Assembly: GCF_035083965.1 (NCBI RefSeq)
Contig: NC_089726.1
Coordinates: forward strand, 15,753,501 to 15,817,500
DNA length: 64,000 bases
Reading direction: 5' to 3'
Origin: Branchiostoma lanceolatum
Taxonomy: Eukaryota > Chordata > Leptocardii > Amphioxiformes > Branchiostomatidae
Shown here: in pieces, positions 12,753 through 23,170 of the stretch
Numbering within the stretch: position 1 is the stretch's first letter
Layout of the letters: every line of letters begins with the position of its first letter
Notes under the pieces: model-generated
The model's database searches: none
What the model saw: only the letters and a program-made list of their open reading frames with translations
What the model was told of the DNA's origin: nothing
Position numbers and translations under genes: made by a program

Positions 12753-13753
12753 TGTCAGTCTGCTTTCTACAAGAACGGAATTAATCAAACATTTTTTTTG
12801 CAATAGACCGACCTGTACGGGTAATGATAAACTAATCTTTGACACTGGAATTATTCAGATTTCGCAGCAGAAATTATCTGAGATATATACATAAGTACAT
12901 GTGTATTTACATAGTGTCGCCTCATTCTGTCCACCGAAAAGTCAGTCCGACATACACAAAGAATATTTCTAATCTCTCGGAGACACTCTCACAAAGTTAA
13001 AATCTAAAATAAAAAGCTGAGTCACTCCCGAGTGGGCCGTGCCCGACGCAGTGGCAAGTGCGTGAATGACGCAATGACGTCAAAGTTTGGTGTACACTGC
13101 TGCAGGGACAAAGTTCGCACCAAGCTGTGTGTGTGTACATGCCAAACTGTGGGCCCTTGAGTGCAACACAAACGTTATATAATATGTAGTATCATGCATG
13201 TTCATTGCTAGTCAGCAACACCATGTAACTCTCATATACTGAGCAGCCTAACTCATAAAACTTGGAATGGAACAAACTGTAATACACATCTTTCAAACCT
13301 AGATATCTGACGCGTATTTTCGAGAGTAAAAAAAAATCAGACAGCAAGCCAACGTTCTGCTTGGATCTTTCCCAAAGTACTTCTATAATCGATCACAATT
13401 TTACCCTTCGCCTTTCTCATACCACCTCCTTGCTCATACTAAGAAATGAGTCGGGATCCAACGCCCAGGGCATAGGAGAATGGTATATTGTATCTTGCTA
13501 TTGTCAAGTCTTGCATTGCCGCAGGCCGCAAGATCGTGTAAAACGTAAGCGAACGTAACTCAGGTATTCAAATGTACACACTATCTTACAGATTTATAAT
13601 ACATGCGTAAATCATGATCTGCAAAATTCACTTGATTTCTTGTCATGTCCATTATAAATGGATCTATCTGTATTTTGTCTCTTCAATTCTTCCCAGAACA
13701 TTATTTCTAAAGTCTTTCCCCGCACGCTGTCCCAAACCGTACGTGGAGTTTAC

Positions 13754-13812
13754 CTAATCTCCAAGCAGATGTCGGGGTGGAAGATCGTAACGTTTTCTGA
13801 CAGTCGTTCGTA
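13754..13812. mobile_element. Half copy of the CTAATCTCCAAGCAGAT MITE
   Basis: The left end CTAATCTCCAAGCAGATGTCGG and the following TTTTCTGACAG word match the copy at 4240-4392. I do not find the opposite end nearby, so the copy is probably truncated; its right limit is a guess. Confidence 0.45.
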
Positions 13813-14582
13813 GTTGCATAGTTAATAAAAACATCTTAAGCTGCCAACTTTTCATAAAAGTAAATGTAAGTCCAGAGCCGATCCTAAAGACGATTCAAAG
13901 ACAGCTTGGCGGGGTCTTATGTACGTCTGTATTCAGTACTTTGCAAGGAAGACTGTTCGGTCGCCATAACCTTCCTAAGACTCTTATGTCTGATTATCAA
14001 ACAGTCCTCCTTGCCAAGTAACTCTGATTCATACACATCCGGTGGACTAAACCTCACCAACAAAACATTAAAAAGCTTAAATTCGATACAACGTAAAACA
14101 GAAGTACTGTTCACTCTAGATCTAAAGCGATTCTCCAAATTTGAATGTCATTGTGTGTTCAAAAGCCTTTAATCAAACCTGTTAGTGAGTGCACAATAAA
14201 AGTTACGTTCCTATAAAGGGCATAGTTCCCTTTATGTTATATAATATTTATTTCAGTCACCTCGCTTCTGAAACATATTGAACTAGATATTTGGTGTGCG
14301 TGTCCAGTTTCTGAGGGTGTTGAAAACCCGACGTCATGCACATCCGTCGTAGGTCGTCTTACGATTTTGATGTTGAAGGATTTTCAAGCAAGCTGTGACA
14401 GTCACAAGAAGGTGCCGAATCCAGAGTGCTATCATCATCTGAAAAGATGGAAGGGTGCCTACTTAGTCTCTACTTCCTTGTGACAGTCTCACCAGTCGAT
14501 AAGGATCTAAGACAGCCTTTTTAGTAGAAAGACAGCTAAATCTTATACGGCATGCACGACCATCGCAGCCCTCAGTTGACGA

Positions 14583-14647
14583 ACGTACGTCGATCGTACG
14601 ACGACCGTACGACCATCGTACAACCATCGTACGACCATCGTACGACG
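14583..14647. repeat. Short CGTACGACCAT minisatellite
   Basis: Five to six tandem units close to CGTACGACCAT, each holding the palindrome CGTACG, so that every unit is itself able to fold. The flanking sequence shows single ACGACCATCG words at about 14556, suggesting that the array grew from such a seed. Confidence 0.8.
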
Positions 14648-15047
14648 CATGTGACTCTACCCTTGCGAAAGAGGCTTTCAATTACACAGTTCTTGACCGT
14701 ACGAGCAAAGGAGAAATAATGATAAGCGCTCGGTTTGAAACATTCAACAATGATATAGCATATCCTTTTCAACCTCTAAGATGTATTTGTTATTTTTCTA
14801 AGGTCTATATGATTATGCAATGAAAAACAATGGTTGCCGCATATACAGGTGAAAAGTCCACGCAGTTTGCACGTGATAAGTTCGTGAACATTCAATATGT
14901 ACACATAACGAGCCAGGTACAACTTTTAAGCATAACCGCTGAGTCACTCCTGATTTTGCAAATGTGCCAGCATAAACTTTTATTCAAATAAGGGGCGATG
15001 GCCCAACCGGAACGTCAGCCAATCACAGATGAGCATATCTAGTAACC

Positions 15048-15225
15048 ATGGTAACACGCATGACTATACACATTGTTCTTGGGTGTATATATGAAGGAAA
15101 CCACAAGCGCCTAAAATCATTTGAGAAGCGGCCAATAATACTTCTAAACTCTGCAGCGGTATCTTCAGTCAGCAACAACTATTCAAAGAATACTTCGATC
15201 TCCACGGACGACTTGAAGAAAGAAG
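15048..15225 (+). CDS. Possible first exon of the sulfotransferase gene
   Basis: An open stretch from an ATG at 15048 (59 codons plus one base) ends at a good donor (AAG|GTAAGA at 15226) in phase 1, which matches the phase of the acceptor at 16049 and would give an N-terminal extension of about 60 residues. The translated sequence has no recognisable domain. Because the ATG at 16051 alone gives a protein of the usual cytosolic sulfotransferase length, this exon may be 5' UTR, an alternative N-terminus or no exon at all. Confidence 0.35.
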
Positions 15226-15702
15226 GTAAGACGAACTTGATACGTACGGTAGGCACTCAACCTACCGGAACTCTCTCAATGACTGGTCAAAAATTTTCTT
15301 TCGAATCTCTTTTTTTTTTAATCTGTCATCTTTGTCTCTTATTTCCAATCCAGTCTCACGCCCCTTTTTTTCTTCCTTTCTCTGTTCTGTTTCTGTCTTT
15401 GTCCTTTGTACTTTTCTCCTTTTTTACCTTGAATTACTTTAGACGCTTTAGCCATTGACTTCAGAGACATTTAAAAAACACTTTATTGAAATCACAAAAA
15501 GAAAGTGGTCTAAGGCATTGTATGGAAATGTACTTAAACGCGAGTTTCGCTTCCGCCGAGCTTCTGATACGGACGGGCTCTCCCCAAGACTACCGGCGGA
15601 AATACCGTTAGGTGCCGCCGCAAAACTGAATAGAGCGCAGGAACGAGGCAAAATTAGTTTCCCGTATGATTCTCCAAACAATTCTATAATGGCAATGCTA
15701 GC

Positions 15703-15946
15703 AGAAGGCCTTTCTTAGCCTCTACCTGGCCCCGCGGATGGCTGTAAAAATAGTAGGAATTGGCCAAATAGAGTGAATAGTATGCTAAGGGAGTCGGCTA
15801 CGGAGAGAGGGTCCAATATGCCATCCATCGCAAACTGTAACTTCTATAGCGGACTTACTTCTCTGCGGTATGTTATCCGTCTATTTGGCCAATTTCTACG
15901 GTTTTTCCAGCGACCCGTGGAGCCTGGTAGAGGCTTGGCCTTTCTC
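15703..15946. mobile_element. Foldback mini-transposon in the sulfotransferase 5' region
   Basis: Left arm (AAGGCCTTTCTTAGCCTCTACC, with AATTGGCCAAATAG further in) and right arm (GTCTATTTGGCCAATT, GGTAGAGGCTTGGCCTTTCT) are inverted copies. The interior has no coding signal. It ends about 100 bases before the sulfotransferase acceptor at 16049. Confidence 0.75.
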
Positions 15947-16050
15947 AAATCAAAGCTTTTTCTGTACGTTATAATGCTTGCTAGAAACGTGCAATTTTAA
16001 TCACATAGCGCTACATAGTACTACATTTTCCTTTTGTCTTTGTTACAGAG

Positions 16051-19000
16051 ATGTCTTTCTGCTGGATGTCACCACACTCCCGGAAGTCTAAGACTGACGC
16101 CCTGCACGAGTACAGGGGGGTGCTTTTCCCTAGGGGGGTAGCCAGGGAGCACCTCGACGCCATGCCGCACTTCCAGACACGCGAGGACGACATTGCAGTT
16201 GTCAGCTACCCCAAAACAGGTGCGTGCCAACTGCTTGGTCACCATGGGGTCTCCTTATACTCGTGTTTAGCAGACACTGTACTATACAAGTTTGCGTTAT
16301 GTTTTTACCATATATACAGTACCGTCTTGCTGAAAAATGTTAGAAAATGCACTTCAATATCTTTCATGTCGTCTTTTTAGATGTTCTGTCAGTATTATAG
16401 CATTTTGTATTTGAGCATCATAGTGGCCAAAGAAAGGGACAAACCAAATGAAAGGAGGTTAAAAACATTTTTTAACCTCCTTGAACAAACTAACCTAATT
16501 TTCATCATTTTATATCGATATTTGCGTTGCCAAATTGTGGAGCGCAAGCCGTTATTGTGTATTTAGTGTTCAGTAAAATACGGAAGACTGACAAGAAGAA
16601 AGAAGCAGACTTGGCGCTCCGAAATAAAAACAGCACACCTTCTCCACCTCAAACAGGAACAACATGGATGCTTGAGATAGTCAGTCGAGTCTTGTCCGTC
16701 GGTGGTAAAGCGGAGAAGACGTCTGAAGAGATCGGCAAACTCCTTGAGTCCACCGTCCCCGGCTCCTCCAAGCCGTCCCATGTGTCTCTAGAAGACATGC
16801 CGTCCCCACGGGTCATCACCACGCACCTGCCGCGACAGTTCGTGCCGCCCGGCATCTCAAAACCCGCCGGGAAGGTAAGGAAACATCGTCCTGTTTTAAA
16901 CTACTTCAACCCCAACCTGGACATAATGACTAACCCTTTTTGTTTCATACAGCTTGCTAATGACGTCATGTGTGGCGCCAAAACGTTATCTTTGTGAAAA
17001 TCATTCTACGTGGTTTCAATACACAAAATCAGGTTTTAGTTGCACAGGCAGGTCACTGATATGCCGATGGAGCGTTTTTGTCTCCTGTCGTTTGATAATG
17101 ACGCCATGCGTGGCGCCAAATCAGGATGGTTTCTTAACTTCACTACCTTTCGAATCGTAAATTGTACATGTACTAGATTGAAAAGTGGAAAATATTGGAT
17201 CTATGATTACCGATTACGTTTTATATACTAATAGCAGCTGACTAATGTCAGCCGATATTTGTTTTGGGTAACCAAAGCAACGATGTAACACGTAACCTGA
17301 TTGGTTGATAGCTTCCCAGCGTTCTTTGCGCGCTGCTTCCGATGAGGGGAAGAAGGTGACGTAGCTATAACCACATGTAGCGGTCCATTTTACCAGGGCC
17401 GCTTACGCTCGCGATGTAACGTCGAGCCGTATAGGCGGTCCTGGTTTACGAGGGTGACTAATAGCGGTAAAATAGTATCCCTGTCTTTAAAGAAAATTAA
17501 TCATTTGCCATGTTTAGACGAAAATATGACGGAAACCATTCATAATTCTTTTGTTAGGTGAAGGTTCTTGTTGTGATGAGGAACCCTAAAGACACAGCCG
17601 TCTCCAGCTATCACTTCGTCAACAAGACACACCAGCAGACTGGCTCCAAGGTGCCGCTCAAGTGGGACAGCTTCAGCCAGGAGTTCCTAGAAGGAAAAGG
17701 TGAGGGAATGGACAAAATGAATGAATGAAGAAAGAATGAGTGAGTGAGTGAGAAAGTGAGTGAGTGAGTGAGTGTGTGAGAGCAAGTCAGAGTGAGTGAA
17801 AGCAGGATTGAAGAAAGAGAAGAGGAATGAATGGAAGAAGGAACGAACAAACCTGTGGCGTTGCACGAACGACTTATATATACTTTTACAGATAACATGG
17901 TGTCTTGTTTGTTTGTTGTTTGTTTGTTTATTTTTATTTCACCAGGGGAAATCTTGTCGCCATCTGGCGGTTTTCAAAGAGCCATGGGGGGAAAGCCCCA
18001 AACAATTTGTTACATAAAATAACTAGAATGTTGTGTGCTTGCGACATCAAGTTTGATTTAAGGTCTAACATAACAATAGAAGAGCGCTGATAACGACTTT
18101 ATATGCCTCTTTAAAATTCAACTATACATAGCTGATTTGTTTTAAGACAAATTCTATAGGACTAGGAGATTATAAGATACTTACACAGTTCTATCCCCTG
18201 TTGTACGTACAGCTGGATGGGGCTCGTACTTTGACCACCTGTCGGGCTGGTGGCAGATGCATAACGACCCCCACTTCCTGTTCATCAAGTACGAGGATAT
18301 GAAGAAGGTGAGGAAATATCGGTGTACTTGACGAAAATTTGAATATCTGAATAAAGAATTGAATTGAAAATAAATATATACAGCATGGCCCTATATCATT
18401 TGTTCCTCTTGAATTTACTTTCTTTCCTGTTTCTTGTTTTCTGTAAAAAGTCTGTGACATAGAATTATTTCAAACCATGATGACATGAATGTAAGGGGGA
18501 ATGTTGATTATGTACATGTAACGTTAGGACAACATATACAAACTACAGGGGCTCTTGAGCTAAAATCTCTCATGGAATGTTGATATTACATACAGTCAGT
18601 GGCACAGAATCTATAAATATATGTGGGTGGTGGGTTAACGTTAAAGTTGTCTTTGTAAGACAAAATTGTAAGCTGAGACGAGACTGCATGCAATTAAGGA
18701 TGATTCTAAAGGGAATGGCAAAAAGCCAAATGTTAAGGGTCCAAAATAAACATTGTTCTCAAAAATCTTATCTTTACTCCAGGATCTTCGTGCAGCAGTT
18801 AAAAAGGTGGCAAACTTCCTCGAAGTACTTCTGGACGAAGAAACGCTACAAAGGGTGGTGAACGACTGTACCTTCGGCAGTATGAAGGCAAACATGGCCA
18901 AGTCACAACATGCTGGGAAAAAAGTCCTTGCCAGAAAAGGTATGTAGGAAGAATATCACACTCGTCTTGAAAAAATAGAATATCTTTCGTACACATCTAC

Positions 19001-19333
19001 ATTACAGTTAAATTTCATAATGACTGAAACCATATTTCAGATGCCTTTAAAGATATAGATTCAACAATATGATGTGCAAACGAATTGGGCACTATCGTCA
19101 AGTTTCGAACTCCAATTGTGTTCGCGCTGTAATGCTGTACAATATCGCTTGGTAGCGCTAATTCACAGCCATTTACACCTGCTACCCTGTTCTGTTGTAC
19201 AGGCGTTGTTGGGGACTGGAAACAACACTTCACACTGGAACAGAGCGAGAGCTTTGACGCCGTGTTCAGGCGAGCTTTGGGAGGAACTGGGCTGGACTTC
19301 GAGTTCGACGACGTAGACGCAGCTAAACTATGA
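16051..19333 (+). CDS. Cytosolic sulfotransferase (SULT family), 303 aa from this ATG
   Basis: Transfers sulfate from PAPS to a hydroxyl or amine of small molecules in the cytosol. Exons: 16049-16219 (ATG at 16051), 16657-16874, 17558-17699, 18213-18307, 18783-18939, 19203-19333; all GT-AG, phases agree. Family landmarks in order: the 5'-phosphosulfate loop VVSYPKTGTTWM (split by the first intron at KTG|TTW), the catalytic His in TTHLPRQF, the 3'-phosphate segment RNPKDTAVSSYHF, the KYEDMKKDL segment, and the C-terminal RKGVVGDWKQHFT motif. The short N-terminus before YRGVLFP has the usual length, which favours the ATG at 16051; an upstream phase-compatible exon (15048-15225) could extend it. 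The gene looks intact. The substrate cannot be told from sequence. Introns hold a GAGT array and possibly a LINE tail. Confidence 0.92.
17736..17776. repeat. (GAGT)n microsatellite in a sulfotransferase intron
   Basis: About ten GAGT/GTGA units, directly after the exon ending at 17699. It is the same unit as the arrays at 3182 (other strand) and 12321. Confidence 0.9.
17905..18015 (-). mobile_element. Possible LINE 3' tail fragment
   Basis: Read on the minus strand, a GC-rich stretch (CGCCAGATGGCGACAAG) is followed by AATAAAAATAAACAAACAAAC, the kind of simple CAAA-type tail left by LINE insertion. A comparable tail ends the LINE at 28328. No coding part is preserved, so the family is not known. 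Confidence 0.35.
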
Positions 19334-20681
19334 GTCGTTTTATTATGTGAAAAAGAAATGGTAATGTGCATCTTTGGCGTCGGTTGGCAGTTGGCACCCT
19401 AGTGTGTTATTGGGTGATGTGTGTACTCGAAGGCCCCTTACACGACATTCCTCACTCCACCCAGGTGTAAAACTGTTCTCTGTACGTGGCACTGTTAATA
19501 TAAGTTATAAAAGCTTGAGAGCAGTGCCACGTCGTCCTTGTCTGTCCAAAGGCAAAATATACAAAAAGTGTGTAACATTCGTCAGAAAACTGGAAAAGAG
19601 CATTTTGTACATACAGCATTTCAGTCTATGACAGCCATGTATTACTCTGATGTGCTAACTCGATGTGTCCACAACTTTACTATACAACAATAATGTACGA
19701 AGGAAAATGGAGGGTTTGATAAGTTATATTGTATGTGTTATGAGTTAATTTGTGTGAAAAATGTCCTCATGGTTTATCAAGTTTGATCTTGTTTTGTCTC
19801 TCTCTATGTTTGTTTAGTTTAGTACACATGGCGTTTTGGAAATACGTGTTTGCCTCTGTCGTGTAGATTTACGAGATTCTATCAAATAAAACATGTATCG
19901 ACGGTAAAGCATGTGTGATTTGTCTTTTTTCAAACCCACAATTTGGCCGCAAATACAAATCCCTTGCATTATTAGCCATATAATGTCTCCCTAAGCAACT
20001 GATACATGGTATCGCAGAAAGATAAAACCTAGGCCTACAAGCCTAAAAACAAATCAATGATTTAGTATAGCCTCTAAACGCTCCATCTAATTACAGGTAC
20101 GCCAACATGCTGTTTGGCAACATGCCATTATCCTAATTGCTCTCCTTAATCAGAACAACGTTAACTGCACATATGATCGCTTTTTAACGCACCACAGCAT
20201 CAACATCAATATCGTGTCGTTTCCCTGTTGCCAAAATGATATTTATCTTAGCTTATCATACCCATTTTGCATATTTTATCAATTTTTTTTCTTCTGTTTA
20301 ACAGTCTGTAAGTAAACGGTAGTGTTGAGGCCACAGTTCAGGTGAGGTAACGCCTGAATGAACACAATAGGTCACAAGGTCCACGATACCATAATAAACA
20401 AAGGCGTGGTTCTATCTTTGTCATATGTAGCTTAGGGGCATTTCATCAGGGGATCTTATCTTGCGTATAGTAATGCGACAGGTGGCAAAAACGGACGTTA
20501 ACGTCTTTTACAACATTGTTTCATACGATTCAGTGTCAGATAATACTGTTGCAGTTTGTTGGAGTACTAGTATTTAAATACGAAGACCTGAAGACCTGAG
20601 AATATTGAATACGAGGACTTCAAGCTGGAGTTTTATACAACAATAGCTTCTGCTTTCGTATAAACATTTACTTCCTGCAAG
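19334..20681. other. Sulfotransferase 3' region and spacer to the CABIT gene
   Basis: An AATAAA poly(A) signal at 19885-19890 is the likely 3' end of the sulfotransferase transcript, giving a 3' UTR of about 570 bases. The remaining 0.8 kb is AT-rich, holds no gene that I recognise and should include the promoter of the GAREM-like gene. Confidence 0.55.
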
Positions 20682-22377
20682 ATGGCGGCTTCTCCCGGGC
20701 AACGTCAGTCTATCAATGTGCCGTCGTTGGAACGTCTAATAACATGGAGCGACACCGTTCTACCACTGGATCTGGTGTTAGAACAATTCCACCTGCCTCA
20801 GATCATCAAACTGGCGGATAAAAACAATCCAGACCTCCCTGACGGCGCCATGGTTTTACTGGTCGGATTGCAGAAGGAAACGTCGAGGCATGTTGTAGCC
20901 AGGTGCATGGCGGGGGACAGAGACAGGACCATGGTGGGCCCCTGGCTGTCCATACCCTTCTCTTGCAAGTCCAAGTTCGTGCGAATGTCTAACGAACACA
21001 CCAAAAAGGACAGGTTTCAAGGAGTGAAGGAGTTGGCGGAGTATCTACCGAATAAAGTCATAGCCACACAAGCAGTGTCAGGGTTAGAATCAGAAATACT
21101 CGTGAATGCGGGCGAGGAAATTCACTGTCTGGGGATAGAAGGCGTGCAAGCAAAACCGTCAAGCAGACGAAAGTTCAACTCTAGCCTTCCGTGGACGCTG
21201 GCATGCCTTAATGAAAATAACGAATACTTGACACTCTCTCTAGAATGTGGTGCAAAGTTTTTGGCTGTCGCAGGAGGCGCTGTTGAGAAGACCACAAACG
21301 AGGAGACCATAGACAAGCTAGCTTCATGTACCTTCCCTCTAACTGTGCTACAGACGGACGGGGAAACGCCGAAGTTTTGTCAGGACACATTCACGGGTAT
21401 CTTTAGGCTTGTACAAGCGAGAGAAGATGCAGTGATCAGTGCGTGTTTGCTAAGAACCGGTGCAAATGGCGCCGTCTTGTACGATTTTTTGGAACTTCCC
21501 GCGTCGAATGCTTCGGCAGTTGTCTTGCCCGAGGGCATGGTTAAAGACGAGGTCTCGTACAACGTGCTTCTCATGAAATGCTGTGAGGAGCTTAAAGTGT
21601 GGACAGCGAAAGACCCGGGAAACATCACTCGCGTTTTAACGCGAGAACTCTTCTTCAAGAACAAGGCTGGTGAAAGACATGAGACGCAAAGACCTCCACT
21701 TGTAACAGTGACACCTAGCGACGATGAAGGGATTTACGCCCCGTTGCTAAGCGACCCTCACGACCACCGACGACCACCCACACCTCCGCCAATAGAGAGC
21801 TTGCGCGCTCTGACGCTGTCTCGGAGAAGGTATGTGAGGTTGTCACAATTTGATCCAACTATAAAATTCTGTATTGCGTTGATGAAGTGTTGCTTTTCAA
21901 GTAGTTTTTCTTGTTCCATTCAAATTTGAATTCTGTACGTTTGAATCCGTTTTTTTTACCCTAAGTCATTTTATTATGGTTACATTCTGTATTTCAAAGA
22001 CCTTTACCGTGACAACGTCAATTTTTCAGGCTTTATCACAAAAAATGTTTCCAGTGTTATAATGTAATACAAGTTTTACGCCAGATTAAAGTTTGAACGT
22101 CTTGTATTGAAGGGCCAGTACGGGTGATACCACTGTGCTGAGAGGGGACGATTCTAGGTCTATAGAAGCAGGGCTGTCTCCATACACACCACTGCGCATG
22201 TCCTCAGCAACCGTTCCCCGTCGCCATAGCAACGAGGACACGACTGATCGTCGTCGTTCCCGACCAGGCTCCAATTATCAGTCACTTGTGCTTGGACCTC
22301 TAGCGGAAAACAACGGCAATGCAACCGCGAGGAGGACGAAGAACGCCAGCGGCTCAAAACCAGTACCCAAAGTATAA
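20682..22377 (+). CDS. GAREM-like CABIT-domain adaptor, 2 exons, 468 aa
   Basis: Coding exons 20682-21829 and 22119-22377 (1407 nt), joined in phase 2 through donor AAG|GTATGT and acceptor GGCCAG|T. The N-terminal ~300 residues resemble the CABIT region of GAREM proteins: LITWSDTVLPLDLVLEQFHL then PQIIKL, VGPWLSIPF, FQGVKELAEYLPNKV, and later TLACLNENNEYLTLSLE and ISACLLR line up in order with the GAREM1 sequence as I remember it. GAREM proteins are cytosolic adaptors that couple growth-factor receptors to GRB2/SHP2 and MAPK signalling. The C-terminal third has a proline-rich PPTPPP, possible SH3 ligand, and tyrosines in YAPL, YTPL and YQSL contexts. At 468 residues it is about half of vertebrate GAREM1 and shows no SAM domain. 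The start is the first ATG after a long stretch with no in-frame ATG. An AATAAA lies at 22706. Confidence 0.82.
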
Positions 22378-22696
22378 AAGTAAAACATAAGGATCGTATA
22401 TCTAGTTTGAGACGCTGTTAAGATATCATATTATTACTAACACCTTCCTTGTAGCGTATTATTTTTATCGAGTACTAAATGTTAGAAAATGGAGACACAA
22501 ATGTTTGTTACGCTGTTATTCAAACTGTAATTGAATGAATTTGCAACATTTATAAGATATACTAAGTATATTTCCAAATGCATGCAATGAATGCCACATG
22601 AATAGTTACTGCATACATTCAGTAGTGATAGCTGTAACAATCGCTTTGGTACAATCTATACTTCTCGGCACTTCATTGATATGACGTGCTACATTA

Positions 22697-22711
22697 TTTA
22701 TTGGAAATAAA
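22697..22711. terminator. Paired poly(A) signals of two converging genes
   Basis: AATAAA on the plus strand (22706-22711) serves the GAREM-like gene, and TTTATT (22697-22702), which is AATAAA on the minus strand, is the first such signal after the NWD1-like stop codon at 23171. The two signals are only four bases apart. That the minus-strand gene uses it is inferred from its position. Confidence 0.45.
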
Positions 22712-23170
22712 TTCGCTTTGTTTCGAAATTGCTATCCTTCTTTCTTTCTATCTATTAGTACTAGTCATTCTCAACACTTCGTCACTATAGTCCGCATTGT
22801 TGTAGTTGGTCCCATGAAAGACAGAACAAAACAAACAGGGGAAAAGAGACAAGTCACAAGTTTCAGAAGTAGCTAATCTCCAGATCTCTCTACGTCTGAT
22901 GATAATACTGCACAACTGGTATTAGCATAATAAACACAATAGTAAATGACCTGAATACATTTTGCAACACAATCGTATCCTTATAAGTATATTGTTTTTT
23001 TGCACAACGATGCTCTAAATATACACTGCAACATGTACATTAACGTACTATTATTCCAAGTAAGACAGCAACGTTAGCATTTTTTTACTGACGTAGTTTT
23101 GTATCTAAAATTTACATTTATAAGATAAGTTAAAGATGACTGTTGATTCAGCAAACCTTTCATTGTAGTT

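Larger units (their letters stand above)
10597..15047. other. Intergenic region with repeats, no gene seen
   Basis: Between the cysteine-rich gene and the sulfotransferase gene I find only repeats (a MITE at 11232, a GAGT array at 12321, half a MITE at 13754, a short minisatellite at 14583) and unrecognised short open frames. The longest frames (11500-11790 on the minus strand, 13906-14172 on the plus strand) show no domain, no splice context and no family resemblance that I can name. Confidence 0.6.

Noticed and set aside
15455-15718. 87-codon frame before the sulfotransferase
   Set aside because: No recognisable domain, and it runs into a foldback transposon; no splice link to the sulfotransferase exons was found.
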